DNA from: Fervidicella metallireducens AeB
GTDB taxonomy: Bacteria; Bacillota; Clostridia; Clostridiales; Caloramatoraceae
Length of the DNA: 50,262 nucleotides
NCBI RefSeq assembly: GCF_000601455.1
Contig: NZ_AZQP01000018.1
Span: 1-50,262 of the forward strand
Direction: 5' to 3'
Shown: positions 7,322-15,819 of the stretch, piece by piece
How positions within the stretch are numbered: position 1 is the first letter of the stretch
Layout: each line of letters begins with the position of its first letter
Position numbers and translations under genes: made by a program
Notes under the pieces: model-generated
The model's database searches: none
What the model saw: only the letters and a program-made list of their open reading frames with translations
Told to the model about the DNA's origin: nothing

Positions 7322-8319
7322 TTGATTTCCTCCTTCTGATCTGCAATCATATCTATAAAAGCTTCTAACCTTAATTTTGTTCTGGAATCAAGTTCATTTA
7401 TTTTATCACCCTCTATATTTAGTACAGGAACATCTAATTCATTTTTTATAATGATATCCTCAATAGCTCTGTAACAAAATGCCTGTGTATAATGTATCAC
7501 ACCATCTATTTTTCGTTCTTTAATCTGTTTTTTTATTTCATGAAGTCTGAAATGTACATCATAGGGATAAGTATAGTTACAATATTGCTCATATATATTG
7601 CGTACTTCATCAAACCTGGGGAAAGCAAATTCTCTTTGAACCTCATTATATACAAACCTGGCATCAAATTTTTCTACAAAATCGTAAATATCTCCAGTCA
7701 TAGGAGGAACTCCTATATAGGCTAGTCTAATTTTTTTTACATCTGCCTCTCTGCTGGCTATTTCTTTTTTCTTATCTATAAGCATAATCTTAAACTTTTC
7801 TAAATCCCCGTTAAAATCGCTCAAAGCTATTTGGAATAAATGATTTTCAAAACCTGTTGCTTTATTTTCTATATAGTTGAGCTCATCAATGTCCCTTGCT
7901 AAACTACGAATTTCCTTTAATTTTTCTCTAACCTCCTCAACATCCTCTTCCTTTACTTTAAATAATTCCATAAAATTTTGGATTGATTTTTTAACCTCAT
8001 CAATATTCCGTGAATGCGGATATGCAAAGGGATATACTTTCACACCATTGAGTTTTAAAACTTCAATTAGTGCTTTAGTGTTAGAGCAATCTCCTTCAAT
8101 TACTCCTACAACCTCATTTATTTTATTTTCCAAACAAGCTCCAAAGATTCCTTTTATCCATGCACAGAGACTCTTTGGAAATCCTCCCCTTTCCGCTATA
8201 TCGATATATCTTCCATAATCCGCAGAAGTTATAAATAAATTATTTAAATCTACAACTTTATATCCTGCTGCTAAAAGAACTTCTATAGGAACTGTTGTAG
8301 TTATTCCAATCACTTTCAT
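7318..8319 (-). CDS. HgdB-like 2-hydroxyacyl-CoA dehydratase subunit / double-cubane-cluster-type protein
   Basis: This 333-residue protein belongs to the HgdB/D-component superfamily of iron-sulfur proteins that accept an ATP-driven electron from an activator. Visible cysteines are Cys52, Cys62, Cys78, Cys247 and Cys282, the first three in the segment LCAWIKGIFGAC...GDC that is typical of the family. It is shorter than most relatives (about 370-430 residues) and has no second dehydratase subunit or CoA-transferase beside it. That favours a stand-alone one-subunit system, such as the double-cubane cluster proteins paired with a reductase, over an amino-acid fermentation dehydratase. The frame extends to 8343, but GGGGGAC precedes the ATG at 8319. 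The substrate is unknown. Confidence 0.8.
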   Translation of the reverse strand: MKVIGITTTVPIEVLLAAGYKVVDLNNLFITSADYGRYIDIAERGGFPKSLCAWIKGIFGACLENKINEVVGVIEGDCSNTKALIEVLKLNGVKVYPFAYPHSRNIDEVKKSIQNFMELFKVKEEDVEEVREKLKEIRSLARDIDELNYIENKATGFENHLFQIALSDFNGDLEKFKIMLIDKKKEIASREADVKKIRLAYIGVPPMTGDIYDFVEKFDARFVYNEVQREFAFPRFDEVRNIYEQYCNYTYPYDVHFRLHEIKKQIKERKIDGVIHYTQAFCYRAIEDIIIKNELDVPVLNIEGDKINELDSRTKLRLEAFIDMIADQKEEIK

Positions 8320-8385
8320 AGCATTGTCCCCCATCATTAACATTTATCTTCTTTTATTTTTATCATAAATAATTAAGAAAATACA

Positions 8386-8406
8386 AAAGGGGCTAAAAGC
8401 CCCTTT
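8386..8406 (-). terminator. Intrinsic terminator after the glycerophosphodiesterase gene
   Basis: Eight-base arms AAAGGGGC and GCCCCTTT with a five-base loop are followed on the minus strand by a T-rich tail. It separates the gene ending at 8547 from the HgdB-like unit. A weak second hairpin (GACAG...CTGTC, about 8455-8476) lies in the same gap; the rest of 8344-8546 shows no gene. Confidence 0.85.
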
Positions 8407-8546
8407 ACTATTGAAATAACTAAAAAATTTAGTTAATCCTAGTTTTGTTTAGAGACAGGATGGTTTCGAACTGTCTTATTTATTTTACGTGGATAGTATA
8501 GCATATGATTTCAACTAAAACAATAGCAATATAAATTAATAAACCA

Positions 8547-9272
8547 TTATGACTGCTCTATAACTTTTTTTAATTTATCAGGATAGTTAGTTATTATGCC
8601 ATCTACCCCTCCTTGAATAAAGTATCTCATATAATTAGCATCATTTACTGTATAGGTGTTTATAAAAAGTCCTTCTTTTTTAATATTTCTGATAGTTTCT
8701 TTATTAATGCTATAATAATGGGGATGAATACCATCTGCTAAAGCAGTTTTTACATAATTTTCGGGACAGTATAATTTTTCTTCTACCAGCAGAGCAGTTT
8801 TAATATTTTTGTTTATCTTCTTACATTTAACCATTGAAACATGATTAAAACTTGATAATATAACTCTGTTTTCCATATTATAGTTTACAATTACATCAAT
8901 TAATTTTTCTTCGATTTCTTTATAATCTATGACACTGTTTTTTATTTCAAAATTTATAGCCGTTTCTTTATTTTTAAAGTATGATAAAACCTCTTCAACA
9001 GAAGGGATCTTTATTCCGATAAACTCATTTGAAAACCACTTTCCAGCATCTAATTTATTTAATTCATTATAAGTATAATCTTTTATAAATCCAACTCCAT
9101 CTGTTGTTCTGTTCACCATCTCATCATGAAAAAGGATAAGCACTCCATCCTTTGTCATTTGTACATCCGTTTCAATGCCATCAGCTCCCATTTTATATGC
9201 CCATTCAAAGGCAATCATAGTATTTTCAGGATAATATCCACTAGCACCCCTATGTGCAAAATTAACTACCAT
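8547..9272 (-). CDS. Glycerophosphodiester phosphodiesterase (cytoplasmic GDPD)
   Basis: This 241-residue enzyme hydrolyses glycerophosphodiesters to glycerol 3-phosphate and an alcohol. It shows the full GDPD signature: AHRGASGYYPENT at the N terminus (catalytic His and Arg), GIETDVQMTKDG with the metal-binding Glu and Asp, and LFHDEMVNRTT with the second catalytic His. The C-terminal GVDGIITNYPDKL is also typical. There is no signal peptide, so it probably acts in the cytoplasm on lipid breakdown products. It stands between lysA and a terminator, on the same strand as both neighbours, with 133 bases between it and lysA. Confidence 0.93.
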   Translation of the reverse strand: MVVNFAHRGASGYYPENTMIAFEWAYKMGADGIETDVQMTKDGVLILFHDEMVNRTTDGVGFIKDYTYNELNKLDAGKWFSNEFIGIKIPSVEEVLSYFKNKETAINFEIKNSVIDYKEIEEKLIDVIVNYNMENRVILSSFNHVSMVKCKKINKNIKTALLVEEKLYCPENYVKTALADGIHPHYYSINKETIRNIKKEGLFINTYTVNDANYMRYFIQGGVDGIITNYPDKLKKVIEQS

Positions 9273-9405
9273 AATTCACCATCCCCATCATTCATTTTAT
9301 ATATTACTAACTTACATAAAACTTCAACACCACAAAGATTTTTCCTTCTTTTTAATTTTAAGTTTTCTTTTTCGTTAAGATGAGTTATGGTTGTTCAGCT
9401 AAGAG

Positions 9406-10698
9406 TTATATATCGTTTTTTATTAAATCTTCAAAGGTTTGCCTCTTTACAATAATCCTGTCTTTACCTTTATTAGCCATTACAACAGCAGGTCTTCTCA
9501 TTCTATTGTAGTTACTTGACATAGTAAAATTGTAAGCACCTGTACTTAATACTGCTAATATATCTCCACTTTCTAACTTATTCAGCTGACAATCCTTTAT
9601 TAATATATCTCCTGATTCACAGCACTTACCTGCAATAGTTATAACTTCTTTTTCCTCAGATTCTTTTTTGTTTGCAACTACAGCAGTATAATTGGCATTA
9701 TATAGAGAAGGTCTTATATTATCAGTCATACCACCATCAATGCATACATACTTTCTTATACCTTTAATTTCCTTAATTGCTCCAACAGTGTAGAGAGTAA
9801 TCCCTGCTTCCCCAACAACCCACCTTCCAGGTTCTATATAAACTGTTGGTCTTTTTAAACCATATCCTGAAAATTCTTTATCAACAGTTTTATTTATAAT
9901 ATCACTATAAAATGAAATATTTCTTCTCTCATCTTCCTTTGAGTAGTAAATTGCAAAGCCTCCACCAACATTAATTTCATCAAGTTCAATACCGTATAGC
10001 TCTTTAATCCTCCTGTATTCTTCCACCAATATCTTTACTGCTGATATATATATTTCATTCTCGAAGAGTTGGGAGCCTAAATGAGAATGTAACCCTTTAA
10101 AATTAAAACAGTTTGAATGAATTACTTTATCTATGGCACTTCTAGCACTGCCATCCTGCAAAGAAAAACCAAATTTAGTGTCTATCTGACCCGTCTTTAT
10201 ATAGTCATGGGTATGACCCTCTATTCCTGGTGCTACTCTAATTTGAACATCTATTCTTTTTCCCTTACCTTTAAGTAAACTTTCAAGCATATTAATTTCA
10301 TAAAAATTATCTAACACTATTCTTCCCACACTTAATTCCACTGCCATTTGCAGCTCATCAATTGTTTTGTTATTACCATGAAATACTATTTTATCCATAG
10401 GAAAATCAACAGAATAAGCAGTATATAGCTCCCCAGATGAAACAACATCCAAACCTAGTCCTTCACTCTTTACTATTCTACACATCTCTTTATTTAAAAA
10501 AGCCTTACTGGCATATAGTGCTATCCCATTATATTTATCAATATGTTTTTTTCTAATTTCCCTGCATCTCCTTCTTATTTCAGCTTCATCCATTACATAT
10601 AATGGTGTTCCATACTTTTCTACTAATTCAACACAATCACATCCTGAAATTTCTAAATTTCCTCTATCATTTATTTTTAATGAATTATAACCGAACAT
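9406..10698 (-). CDS. lysA: Diaminopimelate decarboxylase
   Basis: LysA decarboxylates meso-diaminopimelate to L-lysine, the last step of lysine synthesis. The 430-residue protein is an alanine-racemase-fold PLP enzyme. Visible are the PLP lysine in YASKAF (near residue 64), HSHLGSQ, the phosphate-binding GGGFAIYY, EPGRWVVGEAG, and the substrate cysteine segment CCESGDIL near residue 345. Length and motif order fit. The start is an ATG with GGGAGGG upstream. No lysine riboswitch fits in the 130-base leader, and no other lysine gene is adjacent. Confidence 0.96.
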   Translation of the reverse strand: MFGYNSLKINDRGNLEISGCDCVELVEKYGTPLYVMDEAEIRRRCREIRKKHIDKYNGIALYASKAFLNKEMCRIVKSEGLGLDVVSSGELYTAYSVDFPMDKIVFHGNNKTIDELQMAVELSVGRIVLDNFYEINMLESLLKGKGKRIDVQIRVAPGIEGHTHDYIKTGQIDTKFGFSLQDGSARSAIDKVIHSNCFNFKGLHSHLGSQLFENEIYISAVKILVEEYRRIKELYGIELDEINVGGGFAIYYSKEDERRNISFYSDIINKTVDKEFSGYGLKRPTVYIEPGRWVVGEAGITLYTVGAIKEIKGIRKYVCIDGGMTDNIRPSLYNANYTAVVANKKESEEKEVITIAGKCCESGDILIKDCQLNKLESGDILAVLSTGAYNFTMSSNYNRMRRPAVVMANKGKDRIIVKRQTFEDLIKNDI

Positions 10699-10830
10699 TT
10701 AAATCCCTCCCTTTCAATCTCTTAACTATATATGCAATTTATGTGCCAATTCTTTAGTATTTCACTTAAGATAACTCATATTCATATATCATAGTTATAA
10801 TAATTATTTGCAATACTTAAATAATTACAC

Positions 10831-10886
10831 AAAAAAAAGTACACAGTTCAAAAATACGGATTTTTCCGCAAATCCGAACCATGTAC
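10831..10886 (-). terminator. Intrinsic terminator of the ABC ATPase gene
   Basis: On the minus strand a hairpin begins at the last codon of the ATPase gene. The outer arms GTACA/TGTAC and the inner arms CGGATTT/AAATCCG are separated by small bulges. Eight T residues follow (A at 10831-10838). Confidence 0.85.
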
Positions 10887-11587
10887 TAAAGTATCATTGA
10901 ATATTCAATTATCTCCTGCAGCTTTTTATTACAATGGAATTCTTTTCTGTCAATTACCTCTAATATTCTGCCATTTTCCATATAAATGATATAATCACAT
11001 AATCTTTTTGCTTGAAATATATTGTGAGTAACAATAATTATTGTTACTGTATTTTTCTTTTTATAATTTATTATAGCTTCCTCTATTACCTTTGTATTTT
11101 GTGAATCAATGTTGGCAGTTGGCTCGTCAAATAATAATATTTCTGATTTTGCTAACATAACCCTGGCCACTGCTGTTCTTTGTGCTTCACCCATTGATAT
11201 ATTTAAAGCATTTCTCTCAGATATATCTGTTAATTTAAATTCACTTAATATTTCATCTATTTCATTTTTATTATTTTCTCCTTGGAATTTAATCCCCATT
11301 TTTACATTTTCCCTTATGCTCTGATCAAACAAATATGGGTTTTGAGATACATACCCTGCCTTTTTCCTGACCTCTTCAAGAGTAATATATGAAGTCCCTG
11401 CTCTATAGTCTATACTTCCCTTATAGTCCCTATCCAATCCCAAAATCATTCTAATTAAGGTTGTTTTCCCAGCACCATTGGAACCTATTATCCCATAAGT
11501 CTTATTTTCTTTAAAAACAAAATCATTAATATTAATTACTTCCCTATTTCCGTATGCTTTAACTAAATCCCTTAAAATAATCTCCAT
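10886..11587 (-). CDS. Lone ABC transporter ATP-binding protein
   Basis: This 233-residue protein is a single nucleotide-binding domain. It has the Walker A motif GSNGAGKTT (near residue 36), Q-loop GYVSQNPYL, Walker B EILLFDEPTANID, and the switch histidine in IIVTHNIF. The ABC signature is degenerate: SMGEAQR instead of LSGGQ. No permease or binding protein is nearby. The overall look, a short importer ATPase with a long C-terminal tail, resembles tungstate/molybdate or phosphate-type ATPases, but the substrate cannot be assigned. The frame extends to a GTG at 11596; AAGGTGA five bases before the ATG at 11587 decides the start. It lies downstream of a 50-residue membrane peptide on the same strand, with a long inverted repeat between them. 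Confidence 0.85.
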   Translation of the reverse strand: MEIILRDLVKAYGNREVININDFVFKENKTYGIIGSNGAGKTTLIRMILGLDRDYKGSIDYRAGTSYITLEEVRKKAGYVSQNPYLFDQSIRENVKMGIKFQGENNKNEIDEILSEFKLTDISERNALNISMGEAQRTAVARVMLAKSEILLFDEPTANIDSQNTKVIEEAIINYKKKNTVTIIIVTHNIFQAKRLCDYIIYMENGRILEVIDRKEFHCNKKLQEIIEYSMIL

Positions 11588-11628
11588 TTTATTCACCTTA
11601 ACATATAATATTCCTAATTAAAATTGTA

Positions 11629-11677
11629 AGAACGTGATGAAAAGATCTCGACCTGCTGGAAATGTTCATCACGTTCT
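11629..11677. repeat. Long inverted repeat, related to the one at 2336
   Basis: Perfect 13-base arms AGAACGTGATGAA (11629-11641) and TTCATCACGTTCT (11665-11677) enclose 23 bases. The arms match those at 2336-2394 in 11 of 12 positions (AGAACGT, C or G, ATGA), but the loops differ. It lies between the membrane peptide and the ATPase gene, with no T-run after it, so it could be an RNA-processing or protein-binding site or a small dispersed repeat. Confidence 0.6.
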
Positions 11678-11725
11678 AGAATAGTCAAATTTGTAAGCAG
11701 TCTTAATTATTGTTAATCTTCTAAG

Positions 11726-11878
11726 TTACAAAAAGCTTAAAATCCATTCTGGTCCAACAATTAGCGAAACTATTGCAAGAACAATAAATATTGTTAAGGC
11801 TAATTTTACTACTTTACTTACAACTTTAACAGCCAATATTATTAATGCTATTACAATTATCCAATATAGAATATCCAT
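11726..11878 (-). CDS. 50-residue membrane peptide
   Basis: This short gene begins with an ATG preceded by GGAGGTG at ideal spacing and encodes 50 residues. Almost the whole peptide is hydrophobic, with two stretches (about residues 4-17 and 25-38) split by the lysine pair-like segment VVSKVVK. It ends PEWILSFL. It could be a one- or two-pass membrane peptide. It lies upstream of the lone ABC ATPase on the same strand and downstream of the MATE gene. No family is recognised. The ribosome site and clean hydrophobic pattern make it likely to be real. Confidence 0.65.
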   Translation of the reverse strand: MDILYWIIVIALIILAVKVVSKVVKLALTIFIVLAIVSLIVGPEWILSFL

Positions 11879-11949
11879 AAAACACCTCCATAGTTAAAAT
11901 TAATCTAATTATATGCTTAATTAAGTAAAATTTATTACCAGGCAGCCTC

Positions 11950-13302
11950 TTAAACCAAAGCCTTTGCGGAGTAAATATTTTTCTTTTTATATAGTGTTGC
12001 GCTTAAAATAAATCTTATGGATAAATCAATAATAATTGCTATCCATATCCCCGCAATACTTGTTTTTAATTTATATGTAAAAAATAAAGCCAATGGAATT
12101 CTGACTCCCCAAAGTCCAATTGCTGATATTATCATTGGTATCTCTGTATATCCTGCTCCCCTTAATGCACCATTAAGAACTCCTGCAAGATTTTGAGGAA
12201 ATTGCACAGGTCCCATTAATAACAAATATTGTGCACCGATTATTATTATTTCATAATTAGTTGTTAACATGCCCATAATCTGCCTGGGAAGAAAGAATAA
12301 AATTCCTGCACAAAAAGATGTAATAATAACTGCTCCTTTGAAAATTTCCTTTATATACAGCTTTCCAAGATCCCTATCCCCTGCTCCTAATGACTGACCA
12401 ACAAATGCAGTTGCAGCAACATAAAATCCAACTGCAGGCATATAAGAAATGGCTTCAGCCTGAAGTCCTATCTGGTAAGCAGCAAAGGCTATCTCACCAT
12501 AGGAAAGTATTATCTTAGTAAGTACGATTGCAGAAAGTTGCCAAAAAACCGACTCCAAAGCTGAAGGAATTCCAACCCTGTATATACGTGATATTTCACG
12601 TATATCAAATTTGAATAGTTTTTCATTAACTGTATTGTTTAATACACCCTTTCTTCTAAACAAAATTACCAAACCTATAAAAGCACCAATAGACTGAGCA
12701 GCTACTAAAGAAAATGCAGCCCCTTTTAAAGAATAAGCTGGTACACCAAACTTTCCAAAAACAAGTATATAGCTTAAAACTATGTTTACTAAATTCATAA
12801 TTAAGGCTATTATAGCTGGAATTATTGAATTACCCATTCCCTGAAGAACACCAGCTACCACAAGCATTATAACCATAGATGGCAAGCCAAAGGAAACAAT
12901 TTTTAAATAAAGCAGGCTATTTTCCATTAGCACTGCCTTAGGACTAAAAATTTTTAATAAACTAGAAGCATTCCAATAAATCAATTGTTGCAATGTAATT
13001 GCCAAAACAATAGATGATATTAATGTCTGCTTTATAACGTTCTTCAGTTTTTCATTGTTTCCAGCACCATATGCCTGTGCTACAAATACAGTAGCCCCTG
13101 TAGTTATTCCTTTAAAAATTGCCCAGACTACTTGAGTTATCCTACTACTTAACCCAATAGCTGCAACTGCTATGGCACTGATTCTGCCTATAATGGCCAT
13201 AGAAATAAGACCTGTTGTCATTTGTAAAACATTCTCCAATATTATTGGAAAAATCATAGTGTATATATTTTTTCTAATGTCTTTAATTCTTAAATTGTCC
13301 AT
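11950..13302 (-). CDS. MATE family multidrug/cation efflux protein
   Basis: This 450-residue protein is an integral membrane exporter of the MATE (NorM/DinF) family, which drives out drugs or metabolites using a sodium or proton gradient. About twelve hydrophobic segments are visible. Family-typical segments are the early PIILENVLQMTTGLI, VFVAQAYGAGN near residue 75, and the matching second-half VGQSLGAGDRDLG near residue 305. The two halves look like internal repeats, as expected. The start is an ATG after GGGGTGAAAG. It diverges from the cobalamin riboswitch leader; the substrate is unknown. Confidence 0.9.
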   Translation of the reverse strand: MDNLRIKDIRKNIYTMIFPIILENVLQMTTGLISMAIIGRISAIAVAAIGLSSRITQVVWAIFKGITTGATVFVAQAYGAGNNEKLKNVIKQTLISSIVLAITLQQLIYWNASSLLKIFSPKAVLMENSLLYLKIVSFGLPSMVIMLVVAGVLQGMGNSIIPAIIALIMNLVNIVLSYILVFGKFGVPAYSLKGAAFSLVAAQSIGAFIGLVILFRRKGVLNNTVNEKLFKFDIREISRIYRVGIPSALESVFWQLSAIVLTKIILSYGEIAFAAYQIGLQAEAISYMPAVGFYVAATAFVGQSLGAGDRDLGKLYIKEIFKGAVIITSFCAGILFFLPRQIMGMLTTNYEIIIIGAQYLLLMGPVQFPQNLAGVLNGALRGAGYTEIPMIISAIGLWGVRIPLALFFTYKLKTSIAGIWIAIIIDLSIRFILSATLYKKKNIYSAKALV

Positions 13303-13395
13303 CTTTCACCCCACTAGGAAATATTTTTATCTTATCGTATTTATATTTCTACATTCTTTTAGTTTTTCCTTCACAAAAGTATCTCACACATTTTA

Positions 13396-13424
13396 TTGAC
13401 AATAAAATTTTACTGAGTTAAAAT
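13396..13424 (+). promoter_or_regulatory. Sigma-A-type promoter for the cobalamin leader
   Basis: TTGACA (13396-13401) and TAAAAT (13419-13424) are separated by 17 bases, an almost ideal vegetative promoter. Transcription would start near 13431, just before the cobalamin aptamer. Confidence 0.75.
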
Positions 13425-13444
13425 AAGATTGCAAAAATTTAAAT

Positions 13445-13640
13445 AATGAAGCTTCAGGTGTTCCAATATGGAATGAAAAGGGAAAGCGGTGAAAATCCGC
13501 TGCAGCCCCCGCTACTGTATACGGCGACAAAGCTCAATCCACTAAATATTTGGGAAGGAGAGCTTAGGATGACCCGTCAGCCAGGAGACCTGCCTGTTGC
13601 ATACTGGATCTTTCGGAGGGAAAGAAGAATGTACGAATTA
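13445..13640 (+). ncRNA. Cobalamin (adenosylcobalamin) riboswitch
   Basis: The leader carries the conserved B12-box landmarks in the correct order: GGAAAGCGGTGAAAATCCGC (from 13491), GCAGCCCCCGCTACTGTA (from 13502), then GCCAGGAGACCTGCC (13580-13594), the core B12 box. Outer pairing closes the aptamer near 13445-13640. A rho-independent terminator follows at 13659-13687. The downstream genes are a BtuFCD-like importer. The expected action is that cobalamin binding ends transcription before btuF. Confidence 0.95.
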
Positions 13641-13658
13641 TTTTGGTATATTTCTTTT

Positions 13659-13687
13659 AAAGAGCCTCTTAGGCTCTTTTTATTTTG
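13659..13687 (+). terminator. Attenuator terminator of the cobalamin riboswitch
   Basis: Nine-base arms AAAGAGCCT and AGGCTCTTT with a three-base loop are followed by a T-rich tail. The hairpin lies between the aptamer and the btuF start at 13748, placing it as the expression platform of the riboswitch. Confidence 0.9.
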
Positions 13688-13747
13688 CTTCCTTAATAAG
13701 ATTCAGAATCTATTATAATTCATAAATTTGAAAGGAGTATTAAAGAA

Positions 13748-14689
13748 ATGACTAACTATTTTAAAAAGGCAGTTGCCCTGCTTTTAACTCTAATACTTAT
13801 GTTAAGTCTATTTACATCATGTTCAAACAAAAAAAATTCTTTACAAAACAACACTACTAATGTAACAACAACTTACCCTTATAAAATTGTTGATTCATAT
13901 GGTCGTGAAGTTACAATTGATAAAAAGCCTGAAAGAATAATTTCTCTATCTCCAAACATAACAGAAATTGTAACTGCACTTAATGCAACTGAAAGGCTTG
14001 TTGGGAGAACAGATTATTGTGATTATCCTGAAACTATTAAAAGTGTAGCTTCAGTAGGCAGTATTACTGAGCCTAGTATTGAGAAAATTGTTGAACTAAA
14101 ACCTGATATTGTTATTGCATCTTCATTGCTTAAGAAAGAAATCGTTGATAAAATAGCTGCACTAAATGTAAAAATTGTAATGATTAGTGAAAAAGAAAGT
14201 TTTGATGGTGTTTATACTACAATCCAAAAAATTGGTGAAATTATAGATGAAAATAATGCTGCAAAAAATCTTATAGAAGGAATGAAAACTAAGGTTTCAG
14301 AAGTTACAGAGAAAGTTAAAAATGCTGATAAACCTAAGGTTTATTATGTAGTTGGTTATGGTCAGTATGGAGATTATACAGCTACTAGAGATACTTTTAT
14401 TTCTCAGTTGATTGAAATGGCAGGAGCTACTAACATAGCAACTGATGCAGAAGGTTGGAAGTACAGTCTTGAAAAGATAGTAGAGCATGACCCTGATATT
14501 CTGATTTGTTCAAAATATTTTGATACAAAAAAAGGTATTGAGCAATCAAATGGATATAAAGATTTAAGAGCTGTAAAGGAAGGCAAATTATTAGAAATCG
14601 ATAATAACATGCTGGACAGACAAGGTCCTAGATTAGCTCAGGGACTTGAAGAACTTGCAAAACTTATACATCCTGAATTATTTAAATAA
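13748..14689 (+). CDS. btuF: Cobalamin-type ABC transporter substrate-binding lipoprotein
   Basis: This 313-residue protein is an extracellular binding lipoprotein. The N-terminal signal peptide ends in the lipobox LFTSC (Cys at about residue 24). The mature part is a Periplasmic_binding_2 (BtuF/FhuD-type) domain with PERIISLSPNITEIV near residue 58, GRTDYCDYP, and the second lobe starting near residue 195. It is the first gene behind the cobalamin riboswitch and is followed by matching permease and ATPase genes. Binding of cobalamin or a cobinamide precursor is therefore inferred from the riboswitch and family, because heme and siderophore binders share this fold. The ATG has GAAAGGAG upstream. 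Confidence 0.9.
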   Translation: MTNYFKKAVALLLTLILMLSLFTSCSNKKNSLQNNTTNVTTTYPYKIVDSYGREVTIDKKPERIISLSPNITEIVTALNATERLVGRTDYCDYPETIKSVASVGSITEPSIEKIVELKPDIVIASSLLKKEIVDKIAALNVKIVMISEKESFDGVYTTIQKIGEIIDENNAAKNLIEGMKTKVSEVTEKVKNADKPKVYYVVGYGQYGDYTATRDTFISQLIEMAGATNIATDAEGWKYSLEKIVEHDPDILICSKYFDTKKGIEQSNGYKDLRAVKEGKLLEIDNNMLDRQGPRLAQGLEELAKLIHPELFK

Positions 14690-14702
14690 TTATCAGCTTA
14701 GT

Positions 14703-14734
14703 TATATTCCTCCAGTAATTACTGGAGGAATATA
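14703..14734. repeat. Perfect 16-base palindrome between btuF and btuC
   Basis: Two 16-base arms meet with no loop residue between them (a perfect 32-base inverted repeat, centre AGTAATTACT). It lies 14 bases after the btuF stop and before the btuC ribosome site. There is no T-run, so it is more likely an RNA stem that protects or processes the btuF message than a full terminator. It would give more binding protein than permease. Confidence 0.7.
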
Positions 14735-14766
14735 ATTGTATAAAAATAATGAAATGAGGAATTGCT

Positions 14767-15819
14767 ATGACCTTCGAGGATAGGAAAAAAAATTATAAGA
14801 GTTTAATTCTTATATCAATTGTAGTTCTATTACTTTTGATATTATCGACAATTGCTTTTGGAGCTGCCAACATAACTTTAGAGGACTCATTGAATATTAT
14901 TTTATCAAAAATACCTATATTAAAAAGGTTCTCCAATATGCAAAACATTAGCTCAGCCCATGCTGCTATACTTTTAAATATCAGATTACCAAGAATTCTC
15001 TTATCTTGTATTGTAGGGATGGGTTTATCTATTGTCGGAGCTGTTTATCAAGGAATTTTTAATAATCCTATGGCTGATCCTTACGTTCTTGGTATTTCAT
15101 CTGGTGCAGCGCTAGGAGCAGCAATTGCTATTGTATTCCATGTTGAAAGTATGTTTTTAGGAATTAGTGGAGTAGCTTTTTCAGCTTTTCTATTTTCCAT
15201 TTTAACAACACTTGTAGTCTATAATATTGCAAGGGTTGGTAATAAGGCACCAACTGTTAATTTGCTTTTAGCCGGTGTTGCTGTTAGTTTTTTCTTATCC
15301 TCCTTGATATCAATAATTATGATATTAAATAGAAACGAATTGGACAAAATAGTATTTTGGACTATGGGAAGCTTATCTGCAGCAAATTGGAAACAAGTTA
15401 TATTTCTCTTTGTTGTTACTGTTCCTTTGTTCTTAGTTATGTTGTTTTTCTCAAGGGACATTAATATTATTCTACTTGGAGATGATTCAGCTAAAAGTCT
15501 TGGAATAAATGTTGAGTTAGTAAAAAAAATAATGCTTCTAATATCTTCAGTATTAATTGCTTCAATAGTATCAGTAAGTGGTATCATAGGTTTTGTCGGT
15601 TTAATAATACCTCATATAGTAAAACTGTTGATTGGATCAGACCATAGAATACTTATTCCATTTTCAGCAATAATTGGAGCCTGTTTTATGCTTTTATCAG
15701 ATACCCTTGCAAGAACACTACTTGCCCCTACTGAAATACCTGTTGGCGCAATAACCTCATTATTTGGTGCTCCTTATTTCATATATCTTCTTTATAAAAC
15801 TAAGAAGAGGGTGTTATAA
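14767..15819 (+). CDS. btuC: Cobalamin-type ABC transporter permease
   Basis: This 350-residue protein is a FecCD/BtuC-family permease with about nine or ten membrane segments. Typical marks are the early RLPRILLSCIVGMGLSI (residues 77-93), NPMADPYVLGISSGAALGA near residue 98, and the ATPase-contact EAA-like loop GFVGLIIPHIVKLL near residue 277. Length fits the family. The ATG follows TGAGGA. Its stop codon overlaps the start of the ATPase gene by one base (TAATG), a sign of coupled translation. Cobalamin as substrate is inferred from the riboswitch. Confidence 0.93.
   Translation: MTFEDRKKNYKSLILISIVVLLLLILSTIAFGAANITLEDSLNIILSKIPILKRFSNMQNISSAHAAILLNIRLPRILLSCIVGMGLSIVGAVYQGIFNNPMADPYVLGISSGAALGAAIAIVFHVESMFLGISGVAFSAFLFSILTTLVVYNIARVGNKAPTVNLLLAGVAVSFFLSSLISIIMILNRNELDKIVFWTMGSLSAANWKQVIFLFVVTVPLFLVMLFFSRDINIILLGDDSAKSLGINVELVKKIMLLISSVLIASIVSVSGIIGFVGLIIPHIVKLLIGSDHRILIPFSAIIGACFMLLSDTLARTLLAPTEIPVGAITSLFGAPYFIYLLYKTKKRVL

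Noticed and set aside
10699-10830. Lysine riboswitch upstream of lysA
   Set aside because: The leader is too short (about 130 bases) and shows none of the conserved L-box stems.
13446-13718. A 90-codon open frame on the + strand after the MATE gene
   Set aside because: It lies wholly over the cobalamin riboswitch and its terminator, whose conserved blocks explain the sequence better; no ribosome site.
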